A stretch of 64,000 nucleotides of DNA from an uncultured Porphyromonadaceae bacterium (GCA_945873625.1 CAMCDS010000008.1:1-64000), one strand, 5' to 3'. Positions 1 to 9,176 are shown, numbered from the stretch's first letter. Notes: generated from the sequence alone by a model not told the origin. Numbers and translations are program-made.

Positions 1-58
1 TGAATAGAGCATCTGACTACGGATCAGAAGGTTGCAGGTTTGAATCCTGCAGGAGTCA
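1..58 (+). tRNA. tRNA-Arg(ACG), 3' part
   Basis: The window opens inside a tRNA. The anticodon stem (TCTGA/TCAGA, 12-16 and 24-28) closes a seven-base loop with anticodon ACG at 19-21. The T arm (GCAGG, TTTGAAT, CCTGC, 34-50) is intact and is followed by the acceptor 3' strand and discriminator A. CCA is not fully encoded. The 5' half lies outside the window. Confidence 0.9.
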
Positions 59-60
59 CA

Positions 61-95
61 AAAGCGTTTCGCATATCTGCGGAGCGCTTTTTAGC
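61..95 (+). terminator. Terminator after tRNA-Arg
   Basis: The stem AAAGCG/CGCTTT (61-66 and 85-90) with an inner CGC/GCG pairing is followed by a T-rich run. It is placed directly after the tRNA, as expected for a Rho-independent terminator. Confidence 0.6.
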
Positions 96-144
96 TTTTA
101 TGCCTCGGCTGTAGGTTTGACACCCGGTTGCAGAGGAATGGATG

Positions 145-152
145 TAATTTTG
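145..152 (+). promoter_or_regulatory. Putative -7 box of the metal ATPase gene
   Basis: TAATTTTG fits the Bacteroidetes -7 consensus TAnnTTTG. It lies about 20 bases before the ATG at 174. No well-spaced -33 TTG is visible. If real, it supports the 174 start rather than the more upstream in-frame GTG/ATG choices. Confidence 0.4.
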
Positions 153-173
153 TGGCGTAAAAGCTATCGCCTT

Positions 174-2216
174 ATGAAGAAGAATAATACAACACAGGGC
201 AACTGCAGCTGCCACTCACATAATCACCACCATTCACACCACGAACATGGCTGTGGCTGCCATCCGCATACTCACGACCATTCCCACCATGAACACGGCT
301 GCGGATGCCACTCACATTCCCACGGCCACCCGGGAGGATTGAAGGGATTTGCCGCACCGGCAGTATCGTTTGTGATGCTTGCGGCCGGCATGCTGATGGA
401 GCACTTTCGCTTCGCCCCTTTCGTCTCGCACGAATGGACGGAGTTTCTATGGTATCTCATAGCTTTCCTGCCGGTAGGTCTGCCGGTCATGAAGGAAGCC
501 GTAGAGGGTTTCGCTTCGCGCGATTTCTTCAACGAGTTTACGCTGATGCTGATTGCCTCGATAGGGGCGTTCTGCATACGCGAATGGCCCGAGGCCGTAG
601 GCGTGATGCTCTTCTATTCGGTCGGGGAGACGCTGCAGCAAGGAGCCGTGGACCGCGCGACGCGCGACATCTCGCGTCTGCTTGATGTGCGCGGCGAGAG
701 CGTAAGGGTGGTGCGTGGAGACAAAACCGAAAGCGTCAGTCCCTCCGGGGTGAAGGTCGGCGAGACAATCGAGGTCCGCCCCGGAGAGCGTGTGCCGCTC
801 GACGGCGTGCTGACCGGAGGGGGAGGCGTGTTCGACACCTCGGCACTGACAGGCGAGAGCCTGCCCCGCGACATGGAGGAGGGAGACGAGGTGCTCGCCG
901 GAATGATATCTTCTCAGACCACGGTCCGCATCCGCGTAACCCGCGAGTACAGCCGAAGTGCACTCTCGCGGATACTCGACCTTGTGGAGCATGCGTCGGG
1001 CCGCAAAGCACGTACCGAACTGTTCATACGCAGGTTTGCGCGTGTATATACGCCGACGGTCATCGCCCTTGCGGTGCTTGTGGTGGCAGTGCCGGCACTT
1101 GTGTCGCTGTTCGCGCCCGGATTCCGTTTCGTCTTTTCCGACTGGCTCTACCGTGCCCTCGTCTTTCTTGTCATCTCCTGCCCGTGCGCACTGGTGGTCA
1201 GCGTCCCGCTCGGCTATTTCGCCGGCATAGGGGCGGCCTCGCGCCGGGGAATCCTTTTCAAGGGGGGCAACTATCTCGATGCCATCACGCGGGTGGATAC
1301 CATCGCCTTCGACAAGACCGGTACGCTCACCACCGGTGAGTTTGGCGTAGTCGCCGTCGAGAGTCGCGTCATGCCCGAGCGAGAGATGCTTTCGCTCCTT
1401 GCCTCGGTCGAGACAGGCAGTTCGCATCCCCTTGCCAAAGCTCTCGTCAGATATGCCGGGGAGGCCGGGATAGAGCCCCTTCCGGCCGAGGGTATGACGG
1501 AGAAGCCCGGCTTCGGCGCCGTGGCCGCAGTAGGCGGCAGAAGGGTAGTGGCCGGCAATCTGCGTATGCTCGACTCGGAGAATACGGAATATCCCCCTGA
1601 GCTGCTGTCGCTGCGCGGCACCGCGATAGTCTGTGCCGTCGACGGACGCTATTGCGGATATGTGGAGCTCGCCGACACGATGCGCCCCGATTCAAGGGAG
1701 GCTCTCGACGCCCTTCGCGCGCTCGGAATAGACCGGACGGTGATGCTTTCGGGCGACAGGGACGAGATAGCGAGGGAATATGCCTCGCGGCTGGGCATCG
1801 CCGAAGCCCATGGCGGACTGCTGCCGCAGGACAAGGCCGAGTATGTGGCCAAAATAGCCTCTATGCCCGGACGGAGCATAGCCTTCGTGGGCGACGGGAT
1901 GAACGACGCACCGGTGCTCGCTCTGAGCGATGTAGGCATAGCGATGGGCGGACTCGGGTCGGACGCGGCCATAGAGAGCGCCGACGTGGTGATACAGACC
2001 GACGCCCCCTCGCGCATAGCCACGGCCATCAGAATAGGCCGCACCACCCGCACGATAGTGAAGGAAAACATCGTTGGGGCGATTGGAATCAAGGCAGTGA
2101 TACTGCTCCTCGGAGCCATGGGATTCGCCTCGCTGTGGGCGGCCGTGTTCGCCGACGTTGGCGTCGCCCTTCTCGCCGTGCTCAATTCGATGCGCATACT
2201 CTGGAAGAGATATTGA
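174..2216 (+). CDS. Zn2+/Cd2+-exporting P1B-type ATPase with His/Cys-rich N-terminus
   Basis: This 680-residue protein is a heavy-metal-transporting P-type ATPase of the inner membrane. It shows the actuator TGES motif, the metal-site CPC in a membrane helix (near residue 336), the phosphorylation motif DKTGTLT (Asp near 380), the SSHPLAKAL motif typical of P1B pumps, and the hinge GDGMNDAP. CPC together with family resemblance points to Zn/Cd/Pb export rather than copper. Instead of a ferredoxin-like HMA domain, the first 50 residues are a run of His and Cys with HSHHEHGCGCH repeated. The start at 174 (MKKNNTTQ) is preferred because the 19 residues upstream are unlike the family and would overlap the putative promoter. 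The gene is single and closed by a long palindrome. Confidence 0.93.
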   Translation: MKKNNTTQGNCSCHSHNHHHSHHEHGCGCHPHTHDHSHHEHGCGCHSHSHGHPGGLKGFAAPAVSFVMLAAGMLMEHFRFAPFVSHEWTEFLWYLIAFLPVGLPVMKEAVEGFASRDFFNEFTLMLIASIGAFCIREWPEAVGVMLFYSVGETLQQGAVDRATRDISRLLDVRGESVRVVRGDKTESVSPSGVKVGETIEVRPGERVPLDGVLTGGGGVFDTSALTGESLPRDMEEGDEVLAGMISSQTTVRIRVTREYSRSALSRILDLVEHASGRKARTELFIRRFARVYTPTVIALAVLVVAVPALVSLFAPGFRFVFSDWLYRALVFLVISCPCALVVSVPLGYFAGIGAASRRGILFKGGNYLDAITRVDTIAFDKTGTLTTGEFGVVAVESRVMPEREMLSLLASVETGSSHPLAKALVRYAGEAGIEPLPAEGMTEKPGFGAVAAVGGRRVVAGNLRMLDSENTEYPPELLSLRGTAIVCAVDGRYCGYVELADTMRPDSREALDALRALGIDRTVMLSGDRDEIAREYASRLGIAEAHGGLLPQDKAEYVAKIASMPGRSIAFVGDGMNDAPVLALSDVGIAMGGLGSDAAIESADVVIQTDAPSRIATAIRIGRTTRTIVKENIVGAIGIKAVILLLGAMGFASLWAAVFADVGVALLAVLNSMRILWKRY

Positions 2217-2225
2217 TGCCATACG

Positions 2226-2277
2226 CGTAAATAGCCGGCCTTGCTGACATGAATGTCAGCAAGGCCGGCTATTTACG
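2226..2277. terminator. 24-bp perfect palindrome, bidirectional terminator
   Basis: The two 24-base arms are exactly complementary around a TGAA loop. The element sits between the convergent metal ATPase and sod genes. It is best read as a shared transcription terminator or 3' RNA stabiliser; there is no long T run. Confidence 0.7.
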
Positions 2278-2291
2278 TGTAAGCTAAGCGG

Positions 2292-2870
2292 TCAGGAGTA
2301 GCGCATCTCGATTACGTCCCAGTCGAGTATCTCCCACAGCGAGTGGAGATAGTCGGCACGGCGGTTCTGATAGTCGAGGTAGTAGGCGTGTTCCCATACG
2401 TCGAACACCATGAGCGGACGCAACCCTTTGGTCATGGGGTTCTCGGCATCCTTCCCCTGCGATATGATGAGCGTGCCCTTTTCGTCGGCGGAGAGCCACA
2501 CCCATCCCGAGCCGAAGAGCGTGGCGCCGGCCTCCTCAAACTTCTTCTTGAACTCGTCGAGCGATCCGAACTGCTCGTCGATGCGTTTGCGCAGCAGTCC
2601 GCCCGGTTCTTTTAGTCCCGAGGGGGAGAACTGGAAGAAGTAGAAGATATGGTTCCATGCCTGGGCGGCGTTGTTGAATAGCTTGCCATCGCTTTTGACG
2701 ATGATGTCTTCGAGAGCCATATCGGCATATTCCGTGCCTTCGATCAGTTTGTTGAGGGTGTCGATATAGTTCTTCTCATGTTTGCCGTAGTGGTATTCCA
2801 CGGTTGAGAGCGAAATCACCGGACTGAGGGCGTCGGGCGCGTAAGGGAGTCGGGGCTGTGTGAATTTCAT
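2292..2870 (-). CDS. sodB: Superoxide dismutase, Fe/Mn family
   Basis: This 192-residue cytosolic enzyme dismutates superoxide to oxygen and peroxide. It has the four metal ligands in their usual contexts: His in EYHYGKH (near residue 27), His in AAQAWNH, and Asp and His in VFDVWEHAYY. The GSGWVWL motif is also present. Length and motif order match the iron/cambialistic enzymes of Bacteroides, so Fe is the likelier metal but Mn cannot be excluded. The start MKFTQPRLPY was chosen because it matches family N-termini; a longer in-frame extension upstream overlaps the terminator of the neighbouring gene. Confidence 0.95.
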   Translation of the reverse strand: MKFTQPRLPYAPDALSPVISLSTVEYHYGKHEKNYIDTLNKLIEGTEYADMALEDIIVKSDGKLFNNAAQAWNHIFYFFQFSPSGLKEPGGLLRKRIDEQFGSLDEFKKKFEEAGATLFGSGWVWLSADEKGTLIISQGKDAENPMTKGLRPLMVFDVWEHAYYLDYQNRRADYLHSLWEILDWDVIEMRYS

Positions 2871-2898
2871 CTGTTTTCGTATTTTGTTTTGTCTGTGA

Positions 2899-2938
2899 TA
2901 AAAAGTAAGTCGGTCGGGAACGTATCCCAACCGACTTA
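2899..2938 (-). terminator. Terminator of the surface-protein gene
   Basis: On the minus strand a 14-bp stem (TAAGTCGGTTGGGA with TCCCGACCGACTTA, one G-U pair) is followed by CTTTTTATC. This is a good Rho-independent terminator between the exported-protein gene and sod. Confidence 0.75.
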
Positions 2939-2963
2939 ATAACAATCGTGCAGTGCAGAATGT

Positions 2964-4493
2964 TTAGAGCGACACCTTCACAGCTCCTTTCGAGGTAACT
3001 ATCATGTAGACGCCGCCTTTTTCGAGATCAAGGCTTCCGCTTGTGAAAGAGGCGATTTCGATGCCGGCTATGGTGTAGACCTTTACGGTCTCCGTGCCGT
3101 CGGCCGTTATCGAGTTTCCTTCGATTCGCCATCCGCGGTCGGCTGTGGCCGAGTCCACGCCATGCGTTCCGGCAATGCGTGCCTTGAATCCGCGCAGGCG
3201 GAATATGCCTGAGGAGGAGTCGGCGGGGCGGAGGGAGATGTACATCAGTCCGTCTTCCTTGGCCTTGACGGTGATCACCTTCGTCTTTTCGTCGGGCGTG
3301 CAGCTGCCTGCCTCCACAAACTCCTTCGGGAGGTCGCGTGCCGAGCTATAGACGGCGATGCGCTCTTTTCCGGAGAGGGGATTGTCTGCGTCGAGCGGCA
3401 GAATCTCATAGTCGATTTCAAACTCATATTCCTTACCGGCAGCCACAGCAAACGAGGGGGCCTGGATGTAGCTTGCGTTGTAGGTGATTCCGTTGGCGGT
3501 AAATTCCTTTGCCTCAAGATAGGTGGCTCCGGATTCGGTAACCTCGTTCCACTGCTGGGCCTGCATCCTGAGGGGATGATAGTGCTGCCATTCGTCGCCG
3601 CGCAGCGCGAAGTCGGCCGTGTAGGCGGCGTTGCCGTCAAGCAGGCTTACGGTAGCCTCGGGGCTTTCGATGCGCACGTTGTCGATCGAGATGTTGCCCA
3701 TGCTTCCGGCCTGAAGGAGCTTGAAGGCCACCCAGTAGTATCCGTCCTTGTCAATGGTGAGTTCGGCCATCTCCTTTCTTGCGGCCTTTTCGGGTGCCGA
3801 CTCGTTGACGATGCCCATTATTTTACGGGTCATGGTAAGCGCGTCGGGCGAAGTGCCGATCATCACGTCGAAAGTATGGTTGTAGTACTCGCCGGTCTGG
3901 TTCTGGAGCGTATGCCAGAAGAACGAGAACTGGTATTTGCCGGCCGGGAGATAGACGCGGTTGAGCACCACGTTGTCGCCCTGAATCCAGTTTTTCACCT
4001 CACCGCTGTGCGACAGAGCCTTGGTTCCCGAGTAGGGGTTGACGGCTCCTATCTTCCATTTGTTGAGATTGTCGAACACGAATCCGTGGAGGTGGTCTGA
4101 AAGCTCCATGTCCCAGAGAGCCGGGAGCTGCATGGTGGGGAGCACTTCAGGACCGATGGCGGCGTAAGAGTTGTTTTTCTTGTCGGAGTCCGTGGGATAT
4201 CTTATGGCGGCGGCCACCGAGTAGATTCCCTCGCGGTCGAAGGTTATCTTTTTGGAGAATGTGTGGGAAAATTCCTTTCCTGCGGTTGCCACTGCCGGAG
4301 AAGTCTCCTCGAATGTATAGAGTATCTACTGCTTTCCGTTGACGGTGAGCATCACCTGATAGGCCACGGCGATGTCGCTGATGGTCTCGCGTCCGCAGTT
4401 GAGTCCCCTGACGGTTACTGTCGATTCGGGGTGGGAATATGCTGCGGCGGCAGTGGCCCCGACAACCAGTGATAGTAAAAGTCTTTTCATCAT
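2964..4493 (-). pseudogene. Exported surface/adhesin-like protein interrupted by in-frame TAG
   Basis: The frame starts MMKRLLLSLVVGATAAAA, a clear signal peptide, and continues into an Ig/CARDB-like segment. It reaches TAG at codon 56 (4326-4328) and then stays open in the same frame for 453 more codons to a TAA. The part after the TAG has the same character (beta-rich, two jellyroll-like segments) and ends in a type IX secretion-like tail (VKVYTIAGIEIASF, then GGVYMIVTSKGAVKVSL). No frameshift is needed. Either the gene carries one nonsense mutation, the base is a sequencing error, or the codon is read through. An internal start at MATAGKEF (4292) would give a 442-residue protein without a signal peptide, unlikely for this family. 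Ligand or function unknown. Confidence 0.75.
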
Positions 4494-4530
4494 GATTTAT
4501 GTGATGTAGGTTTTGATAATGTCCTGGGTG

Positions 4531-4538
4531 CAAATTTA
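4531..4538 (-). promoter_or_regulatory. Putative -7 box of the surface-protein gene
   Basis: On the minus strand TAAATTTG matches the TAnnTTTG box about 38 bases before the first ATG. It directly abuts the T-rich end of the upstream dus terminator. No clear -33 TTG is seen. Confidence 0.4.
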
Positions 4539-4566
4539 AATAAAAATACCGGAGCGGGTCCGGTAT
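4538..4566 (-). terminator. Terminator of the DUF486-dus operon
   Basis: On the minus strand ATACCGGA, a five-base loop and TCCGGTAT are followed by TTTTATTT. A second hairpin (TCTGAATTT/AAATTCAGA, 4591-4613) lies between it and the dus stop codon. Confidence 0.75.
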
Positions 4567-4649
4567 CATATATTAAGGTATGTTTAAAATTCTGAATTTT
4601 CAACAAATTCAGAAAACTGAACGCCAATATGTTATGAATCGCGACATTT

Positions 4650-5576
4650 TCAGATGGTCGCTACGGCCGAGAGGTATTTCGGCATCGTGCCTGCCTTGCG
4701 GATGGCTTTCCAGGGCTTGCGGCCTATTTCCTCTTCGGCATATTCCCAGAAGGGCTTGATTTTGGAAAGCACCTGGCTCTCGCCACAGAGCAATGCGCTG
4801 TAATGGTCGAACAGGCGCGAATGGAAATCCATCATCCTCTCGACGCGCTCCTCGTGGGCCATCTCTTCGCCTTCGCGTATCTCCTGCAGCAGCGAGGGGC
4901 GGCCGAGCAGTCCGCGGCCGAACATCAGTCCCTCCAGTCCCGGGAAGGCACCGTCGGTATCTGCGGCGTCGGCCGGAGTGCGCAGGTCGCCGTTGTAGAC
5001 CACCGGCACGCGCGCCTCCGTGAAGATGCTCCGGAAGGCGTCCATGTCGGGGGTGCCGCCGTATTGCTGGCGTGCCACCCGGGGATGCACGGTGAGATGG
5101 GTGAGCGGAAGCCGGTTGATGATGTCGATGGTTTCGCGCCATTCGTCGGGCGAAGTCATGCCGAGGCGTATCTTCATTGAAAACCGAACGTCGGGAAAGG
5201 CGGCTACACACCTCTTCACATCCTCCATCAGCTTGCGGTTGCCTATTGTGGCGGCTCCGCGTCCGCGGGCGGTCTGCAAGGGGAAGGGACAGCCCATGTT
5301 GAGGTCGATTTCATCGGCTCCGGCGGCCGTGAGTCCGCTGAGCAGTATGTTCAGCTCGTCGGCGTCGCGGAATATCACCTGCGCCACTACCGGAAGCCCG
5401 GCCTCGCGGCTTGCCGTGAAGTCGGCTACGTCCCTGCGGCGCAGCTCCCCTTTCTCGACACGTATGAAAGGTGTGAAATATGCGTCGGCCGGACCATACA
5501 CTTCAGAGTGTATCATCCGGTAGGCGTGGTCGGTGTGTCCCTGCACGGGAGCGCAAAAGAGTTTCAGGTCTGTCAT
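4650..5576 (-). CDS. dus: tRNA-dihydrouridine synthase
   Basis: This 308-residue FMN enzyme would reduce uridines in the tRNA D loop. It has the TIM-barrel start APVQGHTDHAYR, the active-site cysteine in LNMGCPFPLQ, SMKIRLG, THLTVHPR for substrate and FMN contact, VVYNGDL, and the phosphate-binding LMFGRGLLGRP. Family membership is firm; which D-loop position it modifies (DusA, B or C type) is not. The start MTDLKLFCAPVQG overlaps the stop of the upstream DUF486 gene by four bases (ATGA), which argues for translational coupling and against the 14-residue longer frame. Confidence 0.9.
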   Translation of the reverse strand: MTDLKLFCAPVQGHTDHAYRMIHSEVYGPADAYFTPFIRVEKGELRRRDVADFTASREAGLPVVAQVIFRDADELNILLSGLTAAGADEIDLNMGCPFPLQTARGRGAATIGNRKLMEDVKRCVAAFPDVRFSMKIRLGMTSPDEWRETIDIINRLPLTHLTVHPRVARQQYGGTPDMDAFRSIFTEARVPVVYNGDLRTPADAADTDGAFPGLEGLMFGRGLLGRPSLLQEIREGEEMAHEERVERMMDFHSRLFDHYSALLCGESQVLSKIKPFWEYAEEEIGRKPWKAIRKAGTMPKYLSAVATI

Positions 5577-5950
5577 TTTGATGGCATGAATACGAAATAC
5601 ACTGCCGCCACAAGGCATAGGAAGGCGGCTATATGATTCCAGTGGAGCTTCTCGCCCGAGAAGAAAAACATGGCGAGGATAGTGAACACGGTGAGCGTAA
5701 TCACCTCCTGTATCACTTTAAGCTGCATAAGGCTGAACGGGCCCCCGTTGCCGGAGAATCCTATTCTGTTGGCCGGCACCATGAAGCAGTATTCGAGCAG
5801 AGCCACGCCCCACGAACAAAGTATCACGACGAAAAGCGGCCAGTTTTTCGAGACGCCTATGGTCTGCAGCTTCAGGTGTCCATACCATGCCATAGTCATA
5901 AAGACGTTGGATATGACGAGAAGAAAAATGGTAAGCAGAGTTGAGTTCAT
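5573..5950 (-). CDS. DMT-family (DUF486) small membrane protein
   Basis: This 125-residue protein has four predicted transmembrane segments. It resembles the DUF486 family, small relatives of drug/metabolite transporters, with the motifs FMTMAWYGHLK and WGVALLEYCFMVPANRIG. The substrate is unknown. It is the first gene of a two-gene operon with dus (four-base overlap). A promoter with TTTG, 20 bp, TAATTTCG lies upstream. Confidence 0.8.
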   Translation of the reverse strand: MNSTLLTIFLLVISNVFMTMAWYGHLKLQTIGVSKNWPLFVVILCSWGVALLEYCFMVPANRIGFSGNGGPFSLMQLKVIQEVITLTVFTILAMFFFSGEKLHWNHIAAFLCLVAAVYFVFMPSK

Positions 5951-5972
5951 TGCTTTTTCAGATATGCGGACG

Positions 5973-6004
5973 CGAAATTAGTGAAAAGTTCGCTATATGC
6001 CAAA
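5973..6004 (-). promoter_or_regulatory. Promoter of DUF486-dus
   Basis: Minus-strand TTTG (6001-6004) and TAATTTCG (5973-5980) are separated by 20 bp. This is one mismatch from the Bacteroidetes sigma-A consensus and lies about 25 bases before the ATG. Confidence 0.5.
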
Positions 6005-6202
6005 TAGAATTGCCAAACTCATCTAAATTATCCCGAAAAGCAACCAAGGCTCCATTCACCGGCAACTGTAGACAATTCGAAAATGCGCATTTGCATACAT
6101 ACTCCTTAATATAGGGCGGCGGTTTAAGGTCGATATATGTATCGCGGATTCGGGGAAGCAGATGATAAAGTTAAAAAATCTTTTGCGAAAATGGTCAGAA
6201 TG

Positions 6203-6234
6203 TTTGTCCGTTTTAAAATTATGTTGTAAATTTG
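6203..6234 (+). promoter_or_regulatory. Promoter of the Crp/Fnr-like regulator
   Basis: TTTG (6203-6206), a 20-bp spacer and TAAATTTG (6227-6234) match the Bacteroidetes promoter exactly. The predicted leader is about 75 bases to the ATG at 6318. Confidence 0.7.
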
Positions 6235-6317
6235 TGTTCCATAACAATGTTTTTTCGTTTCCGCGGCTATGGCACGGAAGAGAAAGTTTCTACCGGTTTA
6301 GGATTATAACACACTGT

Positions 6318-7019
6318 ATGATAAAGAAAAGCGATCTTGAGGAAATCATCTCCCACGACCTGTATGAGCTCTGGAACGTGCTTCGGCCCGAGCAGAGGCG
6401 CATCGTATCACGTCATTTCACGATCCATCGCTATAAGAAAAATCAGATTATCTACGCCGAGGGCGAAGAGCCCGAGCTGCTCTGGTGTCTGCTCAAAGGG
6501 AAGGTAAAGACTTTCAAGAGCGGCATAGGGGAGAGGGTGCAGATTATCCGCCTCTACCGCCCCGTGCAGTATTTCGGTTACCGTGCTTTTTTCGCCGGCG
6601 AGAGCTATACGTCGTCGGCTTCGGCTTTCGAGCCGAGCACCGTGGGATGCATCCCGATGTCGGTGGTCGAGGAGCTGCTGAAAGAGAACAACGACCTCGC
6701 GATGTTTTTCATCCATGAGCTTTCGCGAAACCTCGGAGGCAGCGACAACAAGATAGTTACCCTCACTCAGAAACACATACGCGGACGTCTGGCCGAGGCC
6801 CTGCTGCTCCTTGCCGACAACTATGGCCTGGAAGACGACGAGGCCACGCTCAGGATATGCATGAGCCGCGAAGACCTCGCGAGCCTCTCCAACATGACTT
6901 CATCCAACGCCACGCGCACGCTCAGCTCATTCGTGGAGGAGCAGCTCATACTCGTCGACGGGCGCAGGATAAAGATCATCAACGCCCCGCGCCTGAAAAA
7001 AATCTCGCGTTTTGGCTGA
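6318..7019 (+). CDS. Crp/Fnr-family transcription regulator
   Basis: This 233-residue protein has an N-terminal cyclic-nucleotide-binding-like beta barrel (about residues 25-140, including QIIYAEGEEPELLWCLLKG). A long dimer helix follows, then a C-terminal winged helix with MSREDLASLSNMTSSNATRTLS, the typical Crp-type HTH. There is no N-terminal cysteine cluster, so an Fnr-type iron-sulfur oxygen sensor is unlikely; the effector is unknown. The start MIKKSDLEEI was chosen because the promoter box ends at 6234 and the 52 codons before it show no domain. It is followed after 88 bp by dapF-dapL. Confidence 0.88.
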   Translation: MIKKSDLEEIISHDLYELWNVLRPEQRRIVSRHFTIHRYKKNQIIYAEGEEPELLWCLLKGKVKTFKSGIGERVQIIRLYRPVQYFGYRAFFAGESYTSSASAFEPSTVGCIPMSVVEELLKENNDLAMFFIHELSRNLGGSDNKIVTLTQKHIRGRLAEALLLLADNYGLEDDEATLRICMSREDLASLSNMTSSNATRTLSSFVEEQLILVDGRRIKIINAPRLKKISRFG

Positions 7020-7107
7020 GAGGTGCCGAACGTTGTTATATAGAAAACAAGAGGGGGCGCGGCCCGAACGACAAGCGGACTGATTCCCTATTAAATATTA
7101 TTACAAG

Positions 7108-7977
7108 ATGTCTGCCAAGCTATTATCTATCCAGTTCACCAAAATGCAAGGTGCCGGCAACGACTATATCTACGTCGACGCCACACGCCAGTGTCCCGAC
7201 ATCGACCTGCCGGAACTCGCCAGGGCGGTAAGCTCGCCCCATTTCGGGGTTGGCGCCGACGGGATGGTGGTGATTCTACGTTCCGACAACGCCGACCTCA
7301 GTATGAGGATGTTCAACGCTGACGGCTCCGAAGCCGAGATGTGCGGCAACGCATCGCGGTGCGTTGCCCTCTATGCCCGCGAGCGCGGTCTTGTCGATTC
7401 CGACATCATGACGCTCGAGACCCGTTCGGGAATCAAGATTCTGACCATCGGCCGCACCGACGGCAAGATAACCGGCATCACCGTCGACATGGGGCTGCCC
7501 CAGTTCGGAGCCGACTGCCTCCCCGGCAAGCGCGACGACGGCCTGGCCGTGATACTCACTGCCGGCGACGAGGCCTTCACCGTGATTCCCGTCTCGATGG
7601 GCAATCCCCACGGGGTGATATTTACGTCTGACCTCAGCGACAGGGTGGTGCTGGGTAAGGGACCGCTCCTCGAAAGCAATCCTCGCTGGCCCGAGAAAGC
7701 CAACATAGAGTTTGCCCACAGGACGTCGGACACCGACATAGATATGCGCGTGTGGGAACGGGGCACCGGCGAGACGCTGGCCTGCGGCACAGGCGCCTGC
7801 GCCGTGGCCGCCGCGGCATGGAAGAGGGGCGCGAAGGCAAAGACGCTCAACATTCATCTCAAGGGAGGGACACTCAACGTGAGCCGCGATTCCTCGTCGG
7901 GGCATCTGCTGCTCACCGGTCCGGCCGAGTTCATCTGCGACGGAGTGTTTTACCACCACCTTCCTGAAAGGGACTGA
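7108..7977 (+). CDS. dapF: Diaminopimelate epimerase
   Basis: This 289-residue enzyme converts LL- to meso-diaminopimelate for lysine and peptidoglycan. Both active-site cysteines are present: FNADGSEAEMCGNASRC near the N-terminal third and GTGETLACGTGACAVA near the C-terminus. The opening FTKMQGAGNDYIYVD is the family signature. It is followed by dapL with only three bases between them, so the two are co-transcribed and act in consecutive steps. Confidence 0.97.
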   Translation: MSAKLLSIQFTKMQGAGNDYIYVDATRQCPDIDLPELARAVSSPHFGVGADGMVVILRSDNADLSMRMFNADGSEAEMCGNASRCVALYARERGLVDSDIMTLETRSGIKILTIGRTDGKITGITVDMGLPQFGADCLPGKRDDGLAVILTAGDEAFTVIPVSMGNPHGVIFTSDLSDRVVLGKGPLLESNPRWPEKANIEFAHRTSDTDIDMRVWERGTGETLACGTGACAVAAAAWKRGAKAKTLNIHLKGGTLNVSRDSSSGHLLLTGPAEFICDGVFYHHLPERD

Positions 7978-7980
7978 CAG

Positions 7981-9174
7981 ATGATACGTCTCAACGACAG
8001 CTATGAGCGTCTCGACGAGACTTACCTCTTCGCCAAGGTGGCAAGGAAAGTAAACGCCTGGCGGCTCTCGCGCCCCGACGCCGACATAGTGAGGATGGAC
8101 ATAGGCGATGTAACCCGTCCGATATGCGGGGCAGCCATCGAAGCGATGCATAGGGCAGTGGCCGATCTGGCCGCTGCCTCAACGTTTCACGGCTACGGTC
8201 CCGAACAGGGCTACGCCTTCCTGCGCGAGGCGATAGCCGCCGGCGACTATGCGGAGCGCGGAATCGACATAAGTCCCGACGAAATCTTCATCGGCGACGG
8301 AGCCAAAAGCGACATCGGCAATTTCCCCGACATACTGAGTGCCGCCGACACGGTGGCACTCACGGATCCGGTTTATCCCGTCTATGCCGACACCAACGTG
8401 ATGGGCGGGCGAAAACGCTTCATCTCGCTCCCCATGATTCCGGAAAACGGGTTTGTGCCCTGTCTGCCGGAGGAAACGCCCGACGTGGTCTATCTCTGCT
8501 TCCCCAACAATCCTACTGGCACGCTTCTCCCGCGCGAGAATCTGCGCCGGTGGGTAGACTATTGCCGGGCCAACGGAGTGCTGCTGCTTTTTGACTCGGC
8601 CTACGAGGCATACGTCCGCACTCCCGGAGCTGTGCGCTCTATTTTCGAGATAGAAGGAGCCCGGGAGGTGGCCGTGGAGTTTCGCAGTTTCTCAAAGACA
8701 GCCGGGTTCACCGGCCTGCGCTGCGGCTACACTGTGGTGCCGAAAGACCTTACCGGGCGGTTCTCCGATTCCAGGAAAGGCTCGCTCCACGACCTGTGGC
8801 TACGGCGTCAGACCACGAAATTCAACGGCGCCTCCTACATCGTGCAGCGGGCTGCCGAGGCCCTCTACACTCCCGAGGGGCGCGAGGCCTGTCGCGTGCA
8901 GACCGATTCATATATCGCCAACGCCTCCCTTCTGCGCGAAAGCGCGCTGGAGGCGGGGCTGTACGCCGTCGGCGGCCAGGATTCACCTTACGTATGGGTG
9001 AAGGCGCCCGGCGGCATGGATTCGTGGAGCTTCTTCGACCGTCTGCTCGAGCTCGGCATCACGTCGACGCCCGGATCGGGATTCGGTAAGTCGGGCGAGG
9101 GATTCGTGCGGCTCACCGGTTTCAATTCCGAAGCCAACACGCGGGAGGCCATAGAGAGGCTCCGGCGCATCTGA
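7981..9174 (+). CDS. dapL: LL-diaminopimelate aminotransferase
   Basis: This 397-residue PLP enzyme of fold type I makes LL-diaminopimelate directly from tetrahydrodipicolinate. This is the short lysine route found in Bacteroidetes, plants and Chlamydia. Visible signatures are MDIGDVTRPI, HGYGPEQGYAFLREAIA, FPNNPTGTLLP, and the PLP lysine in FRSFSKTAGFTGLRCGY. The C-terminus ends normally (ERLRRI). Directly after its stop codon the sequence runs into the middle of a glutamine synthetase gene, so the deletion there spared dapL. Confidence 0.95.
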   Translation: MIRLNDSYERLDETYLFAKVARKVNAWRLSRPDADIVRMDIGDVTRPICGAAIEAMHRAVADLAAASTFHGYGPEQGYAFLREAIAAGDYAERGIDISPDEIFIGDGAKSDIGNFPDILSAADTVALTDPVYPVYADTNVMGGRKRFISLPMIPENGFVPCLPEETPDVVYLCFPNNPTGTLLPRENLRRWVDYCRANGVLLLFDSAYEAYVRTPGAVRSIFEIEGAREVAVEFRSFSKTAGFTGLRCGYTVVPKDLTGRFSDSRKGSLHDLWLRRQTTKFNGASYIVQRAAEALYTPEGREACRVQTDSYIANASLLRESALEAGLYAVGGQDSPYVWVKAPGGMDSWSFFDRLLELGITSTPGSGFGKSGEGFVRLTGFNSEANTREAIERLRRI

Positions 9175-9176
9175 CG

